Assembly: GCA_046566095.1 (NCBI GenBank)
Contig: JBKHXI010000206.1
Coordinates: 1-9,553 of the forward strand
Length of the DNA: 9,553 nucleotides
Source: CAMPJU01 sp046566095
Lineage (GTDB): Bacteria; Pseudomonadota; Gammaproteobacteria; Xanthomonadales; Xanthomonadaceae
Reading direction: 5' to 3'
Shown: positions 7,124 through 9,553 of the stretch, one piece after another
Position numbering within the stretch: position 1 is the stretch's first letter
Layout: each line of letters opens with the position of its first letter
The notes under the pieces: model-generated
What the model saw: only the letters and a program-made list of their open reading frames with translations
Database searches by the model: none
Told to the model about the DNA's origin: nothing
Program-made: the position numbers and the translations under genes

Positions 7124-7155
7124 GGGCGCGCCGGCGCAGGCGCGGCGGCCGCATA

Positions 7156-7180
7156 CGCAGGAGCGGGCCTTGCCCGCGAT
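7156..7180 (+). repeat. REP element, GCGGGC-type stem
   Basis: GCAGGAGC head (one base off GTAGGAGC), with stem GCGGGC-CTT-GCCCGC followed by GAT. It begins 32 nt after the lptG stop. Same stem class as 8963-8986 and 9060-9083. Confidence 0.85.
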
Positions 7181-7208
7181 GGCGTTCCCCGCGACCATGC
7201 CGGCGGGG

Positions 7209-7233
7209 CATCGCGCCCAAGGGGCGCTCCTAC
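7209..7233 (-). repeat. REP element, GCGCCC-type stem
   Basis: Minus-strand head GTAGGAGC, stem GCGCCC-CTT-GGGCGC, then GAT. It is inverted relative to its neighbours at 7156 and 7306. With 7306-7330 it forms a roughly 25-bp inverted pair, 72 nt apart. A small hairpin CGCTGG-ATCGCG-CCAGCG (7275-7292) lies between them. Confidence 0.88.
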
Positions 7234-7305
7234 GGGGTGGAGGAACGCGGGCACGGGGCGCGCCTGCGGGGGTGCGCTGGATCGCGCCAGCGGAAAAGGC
7301 GTTTC

Positions 7306-7330
7306 GCAGGAGCGCCCCTTGGGCGCGATC
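7306..7330 (+). repeat. REP element, GCGCCC-type stem, abutting RDD gene stop
   Basis: Head GCAGGAGC, stem GCGCCC-CTT-GGGCGC, then GATC. It ends one base before the stop codon of the minus-strand RDD gene. Lying between convergent lptG and the RDD gene, the REP hairpins could block read-through both ways, although no T-runs follow them. Confidence 0.87.
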
Positions 7331-7331
7331 C

Positions 7332-7802
7332 CTACCGGCCCGGCGGCACGCGCAGCAGCCGGGTACCGCTGGCGCGGTCGTGCCAGGCCAGGCGCCCGCG
7401 GTCGAACCAGGCCCACCAGAACCCGGCCCCGGCCGCCAGCAGCGACAGCGTGCCCACCGCATAGCGCCGCCACAGCGCCCCCCAGCCGGGCACGCCGCCG
7501 TCGGCCGCCACCAGCCGCAGCCGCCATGGCCGCATGCCCAGGGTCTGCCCGCCGCGGCGCCAGCTGACGGTCGCGTACAGGCCGGTGACCAGCCAGCAGC
7601 CGATCCACAGCAGCCAGCCGAGCAGGGTGAATGGCGCCACGAACTCGCGCGCGTCGTGCCCGGCCAGCAGGTAGCCGAGGTTGAACAGGAACGACAGCGC
7701 GAACCACAGCGCCGCCGCCGGCCACAGGTCGTAGAACAGCGCCAGCAGGCGGCGGCCGACCAGGGCCTGCGGCGGGGTGGGCGCAACGGGTGCATCGGGC
7801 AT
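7332..7802 (-). CDS. RDD-family small membrane protein
   Basis: A 156-aa integral inner-membrane protein of the RDD family, a broad group of mostly uncharacterised proteins; some members are linked to ion transport, and no substrate can be assigned here. The N-terminal RRLLALFYDL (17-26) holds the Arg and Asp of the family pattern. Membrane segments are at about 26-48, 57-78 and 114-133. The loop WRRGGQTLGMRPWRLRLV (81-98) and the C-terminal FDRGRLAWHDRASGTRLL (133-150) are characteristic. ATG at 7802 is supported by a -10-like TATGCT 6 bases upstream, which suggests a leaderless message. The gene is divergent from xerD across 45 bp and converges on lptG. The frame continues upstream antisense to xerD, but that part has no family features. 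Confidence 0.88.
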   Translation of the reverse strand: MPDAPVAPTPPQALVGRRLLALFYDLWPAAALWFALSFLFNLGYLLAGHDAREFVAPFTLLGWLLWIGCWLVTGLYATVSWRRGGQTLGMRPWRLRLVAADGGVPGWGALWRRYAVGTLSLLAAGAGFWWAWFDRGRLAWHDRASGTRLLRVPPGR

Positions 7803-7808
7803 CGCGCC

Positions 7809-7841
7809 AGCATAGCGGCGCCCCGGGGCGGCCGCTAAGCT
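7809..7841. promoter_or_regulatory. Divergent RDD/xerD promoter region, 33-bp quasi-palindrome
   Basis: The 45-bp gap holds AGCATAGCGGC and GCCGCTAAGCT (10 of 11 complementary) around a GCCCCGGGGC core. Each arm carries a -10-like hexamer: TAAGCT at 7836-7841 facing xerD and TATGCT at 7809-7814 (minus strand) facing the RDD gene. Each ends 6 bases before its ATG, so transcripts would start at or next to the start codon. -35 matches are poor on both sides. Confidence 0.5.
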
Positions 7842-7847
7842 GCCGCC

Positions 7848-8909
7848 ATGTCCGGAGCCACTCCCGCCGAGCGCCGCACCCGGGCCATGCGCCGGCCGCC
7901 GCTGCCGGAGCCCGACCAGGCGCTGATCGACGGCTTCCTCGACGCGGCCTGGGCCGAACAGGGCCTGGCGCGGAGCAGCCTGGACAGCTACCTGCGCGAC
8001 CTGGCCGGCTTCGCACGCTGGCTGGCCCTGCGCGCCGGCGTTGCGCCGGCGCAGCCGGGCGTGCGCGGCAGCGGCATTGCGCCGGTTGCGGGCCAGGCCG
8101 GGGCCGCACCGGCCGCGACGGCACCGGCCGCGGCCGCGGGCGCCGGCGCGCTGGCCGGGGCCGACCGCGCGGCGGTGTTCGACTACCTGGCCGCGCGCAC
8201 CCGCGAGGGCTACGCCCCGCGCAGCAACGCCCGGCTGCTGTCGGCGCTGCGCGCGTTCTACGCCTGGCAGCTGCGCCGCGGCGCGCGCGGGGACGATCCG
8301 ACCGCGCTGCTGGACCCGCCCAGGCTGCCCCGTTCCCTGCCCAAGGCGCTGGCCGAAAGCCAGGTCGACGCACTGCTCGCCGCCCCCGATACCGCCACGC
8401 CGGAGGGCCTGCGCGACCGGGCGATGCTGGAGCTGATGTACGCCTGCGGGCTGCGGGTGAGCGAGCTGGTCGACCTGCCGGCGAGCGCGCTGAATCTGCG
8501 CCAGGGGGTGCTGCGGGTGACCGGCAAGGGCGGCCGGGAGCGGCTGGTGCCGCTGGGCGAGGAGGCGCAGGCCTGGCTGCAGCGCTACCTGGACGAGGCG
8601 CGACCGGGCCTGGCCGGCAAGCGCGACCTGGCGCCGCTGTTCCTCACCGCGCGCGGCGCGGCGCCGAGTCGGCAGCAGTTCTGGCGCACGGTCAAGCGCT
8701 GCGCTGCGGTCGCCGGCATCGATCCGGCCCGGATCAGCCCGCACGGCCTGCGCCACAGCTTCGCCACCCACCTGCTCAACCACGGCGCCGACCTGCGCGC
8801 GCTGCAGATGCTGCTCGGCCACAGCTCGCTCTCCACCACCCAGATCTACACCCTGGTCGCCCGCGAGCAGCTCAAGCAGCTCCACGCCAGGCATCACCCC
8901 AGGGGCTGA
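7848..8909 (+). CDS. xerD: Site-specific tyrosine recombinase XerD
   Basis: Cytoplasmic recombinase that, with XerC and FtsK, resolves chromosome dimers at dif. The 353-aa product (E. coli XerD is 298) has an N-terminal SAM-like core-binding domain (about 24-155) and the catalytic domain (about 165-353). Catalytic residues are all visible: R203 (GLRVSEL), K227 (TGKGGRE), H299 and R302 (PHGLRHSFATHLLNHGADLR), H325 (LLGHSSLSTTQIYT) and Y334. The C-terminal LHARHHPRG is typical of XerD rather than XerC. About 33 extra Ala/Gly/Pro-rich residues interrupt the first domain (about 60-104), between ARWL and DRAAVFDYL. ATG at 7848 is favoured by the -10-like TAAGCT 6 bases upstream; ATG at 7887 (MRRPPLPEP) is the alternative. 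Its neighbours are a divergent RDD gene and, downstream after repeats, dsbC. Confidence 0.95.
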   Translation: MSGATPAERRTRAMRRPPLPEPDQALIDGFLDAAWAEQGLARSSLDSYLRDLAGFARWLALRAGVAPAQPGVRGSGIAPVAGQAGAAPAATAPAAAAGAGALAGADRAAVFDYLAARTREGYAPRSNARLLSALRAFYAWQLRRGARGDDPTALLDPPRLPRSLPKALAESQVDALLAAPDTATPEGLRDRAMLELMYACGLRVSELVDLPASALNLRQGVLRVTGKGGRERLVPLGEEAQAWLQRYLDEARPGLAGKRDLAPLFLTARGAAPSRQQFWRTVKRCAAVAGIDPARISPHGLRHSFATHLLNHGADLRALQMLLGHSSLSTTQIYTLVAREQLKQLHARHHPRG

Positions 8910-8918
8910 GCACGCGGG

Positions 8919-8943
8919 GATCGCGCCCAAGGGGCGCACCTAC
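8919..8943 (-). repeat. REP element, GCGCCC-type stem (pair 1, left)
   Basis: Minus-strand GTAGG head with one change (GTAGGTGC), stem GCGCCC-CTT-GGGCGC, tail GATC. It begins 9 nt after the xerD stop. Paired head-to-head with 8963-8986. Confidence 0.86.
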
Positions 8944-8962
8944 CAGGCAGCGCATGCTTTTC

Positions 8963-8986
8963 GTAGGAGCGGGCCTTGCCCGCGAT
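8963..8986 (+). repeat. REP element, GCGGGC-type stem (pair 1, right)
   Basis: GTAGGAGC head, stem GCGGGC-CTT-GCCCGC, tail GAT. The 19-nt spacer to its partner contains GCATGCTTTTC, shared in altered form with pair 2. Confidence 0.9.
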
Positions 8987-9010
8987 GCCTGGGTCGGCGG
9001 CTGCGCGGGG

Positions 9011-9035
9011 GATCGCGCCCAAGGGGCGCTCCTAC
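9011..9035 (-). repeat. REP element, GCGCCC-type stem (pair 2, left)
   Basis: Minus-strand GTAGGAGC head, stem GCGCCC-CTT-GGGCGC, tail GATC. Same orientation and class as 8919-8943. Confidence 0.9.
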
Positions 9036-9059
9036 GCAGGGAGCCCATGCCTTTCGTTC

Positions 9060-9083
9060 GTAGGAGCGGGCCTTGCCCGCGAT
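9060..9083 (+). repeat. REP element, GCGGGC-type stem (pair 2, right)
   Basis: GTAGGAGC head, stem GCGGGC-CTT-GCCCGC, tail GATC. With 9011-9035 it repeats the layout of pair 1, with spacer CATGCCTTTCGTTC against GCATGCTTTTC. The remaining gap (9084-9221) shows only a promoter-like site and GGCCGGCC palindromes. Confidence 0.9.
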
Positions 9084-9159
9084 CGCCATGACCATGAGGG
9101 GGCAGGATCGCCGCGCATCCGCCGAGCGGCTCCGCCGGTCCGGCCGGCCGCCCATCGCG

Positions 9160-9168
9160 TGCGACAAT
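9160..9168 (+). promoter_or_regulatory. Putative extended -10 promoter of dsbC
   Basis: TGCGACAAT is a TGn extended -10 followed by GACAAT (4 of 6 with TATAAT), 53 nt before the dsbC ATG. No recognisable -35 is seen; the upstream bases are a run of GGCCGGCC. Confidence 0.35.
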
Positions 9169-9221
9169 CGGGAACCCCGCCGGCCGGCCATGGTCGGACC
9201 TGCCTTCGAGACACGCCCGGA

Positions 9222-9553
9222 ATGCCGATGAACCTGCCCGCCGCCTCCCCGACGATTTCCCCGGCCCGCCGTCTGCCCGGCCCGCTGGGCCTGCGCGCGA
9301 CCGCGCTCCTGTTCGGCGTCGCCAGCCTGTCGGCCTGCGCGCAGGCGCCCGGGGACCGGGACGCCGCGGCGGGCCCGCCTGCGGCGATTTCCTCGCCGGG
9401 CGAGCCCGAGGTCGAGGCCGGCACGCCGGAGGCCCGCGCCCGCGACGCCATCCGCCAGCTCAACAGCCAGGTCCGGATCGACCGGATCGGCCCGGCCCCG
9501 GTGCCCGGCTTCCGCGAGGTGGTCGTCGGCGGCCAGGTGGTCTACGTGACCGA
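9222..9553 (+). CDS. dsbC: Thiol:disulfide interchange protein DsbC (partial, 5' part)
   Basis: Periplasmic disulfide isomerase that reshuffles wrong disulfides and is kept reduced by DsbD. Only the first 110 codons are present; the thioredoxin domain with its CXXC lies beyond the window. The N terminus is a signal with ARRLPGPLGLR, a hydrophobic stretch (26-37) and LSAC with Cys39, a lipobox-like end, followed by an Ala/Pro/Gly-rich tether (40-70). ARDAIRQLNSQVRIDRIGPAPVPGFREVVVGGQVVYV (73-109) matches the DsbC N-terminal dimerisation domain. Position after xerD agrees with xanthomonads. ATG at 9222 or 9228 could be the start (GGA lies upstream of both); 9222 is taken as the longer. DsbG is the main alternative, less likely from the dimerisation-domain wording and context. 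Confidence 0.85.
   Translation, partial: MPMNLPAASPTISPARRLPGPLGLRATALLFGVASLSACAQAPGDRDAAAGPPAAISSPGEPEVEAGTPEARARDAIRQLNSQVRIDRIGPAPVPGFREVVVGGQVVYVT

Noticed and set aside
5960..8939. Long minus-strand frames antisense to lptG and xerD
   Set aside because: GC-driven open frames without recognisable domains, other than the genuine RDD gene at 7332-7802.
8910..9221. Small genes in the xerD-dsbC gap
   Set aside because: Short frames here are made of REP sequence read through and lack ribosome sites or protein-like composition.
1..9553. Novel defence, mobile or biosynthetic system
   Set aside because: All genes are conserved housekeeping genes in a conserved order; no integrase-linked cargo, transposase, toxin-antitoxin pair or unexplained protein was found. 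XerD here is the chromosomal recombinase, judged by its motifs and context.

Overview
The window is very GC-rich (codon third positions almost all G or C). It carries a housekeeping gene order typical of Xanthomonadaceae/Lysobacteraceae (Xanthomonas, Stenotrophomonas, Lysobacter, Luteimonas and Pseudoxanthomonas type). The order is valS, holC, pepA (minus strand), then lptF-lptG (plus), an RDD-family membrane protein (minus), xerD (plus) and the start of dsbC (plus). GTAG-headed REP elements resembling the SMAG family of Stenotrophomonas maltophilia support the same placement. The genus cannot be told from this window alone.

Layout. Bases 1-4649 hold a leftward block, pepA -> holC -> valS, the conserved gammaproteobacterial arrangement. 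These genes encode leucyl aminopeptidase A, the chi subunit of DNA polymerase III and valyl-tRNA synthetase; valS runs off the left edge. Bases 4650-4925 are the divergent control region between pepA and lptF. Bases 4926-7123 hold lptF and lptG, overlapping by ATGA, which encode the two membrane subunits of the LptB2FG lipopolysaccharide exporter. Bases 7124-7331 are a convergent gap with three REP elements. Bases 7332-7802 encode a small RDD membrane protein on the minus strand. A 45-bp palindromic divergent promoter region separates it from xerD (7848-8909), a tyrosine recombinase for chromosome dimer resolution. Bases 8910-9221 hold two head-to-head REP pairs, then a putative promoter, then dsbC (9222 to the right edge), a periplasmic disulfide isomerase with a lipoprotein-type signal.

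The genes are ordinary; the repeats are the interesting part. At least two repeat families have invaded the locus. One is GTAG-headed stem-loops with compensated stem changes. The other is a long inverted repeat built on GTCGTCCCGAGCGCAGCGAG. Repeats occupy both junctions of the pepA-holC-valS block, and in one junction the end of the repeat has been amplified into a 21-bp tandem array. Two different palindromic repeats lie in frame inside valS and are translated as extra linker segments. XerD also carries an Ala/Gly/Pro-rich insertion. I see no CRISPR array, tRNA, rRNA, transposase or dedicated defence system, and no evidence of a new multi-gene system.
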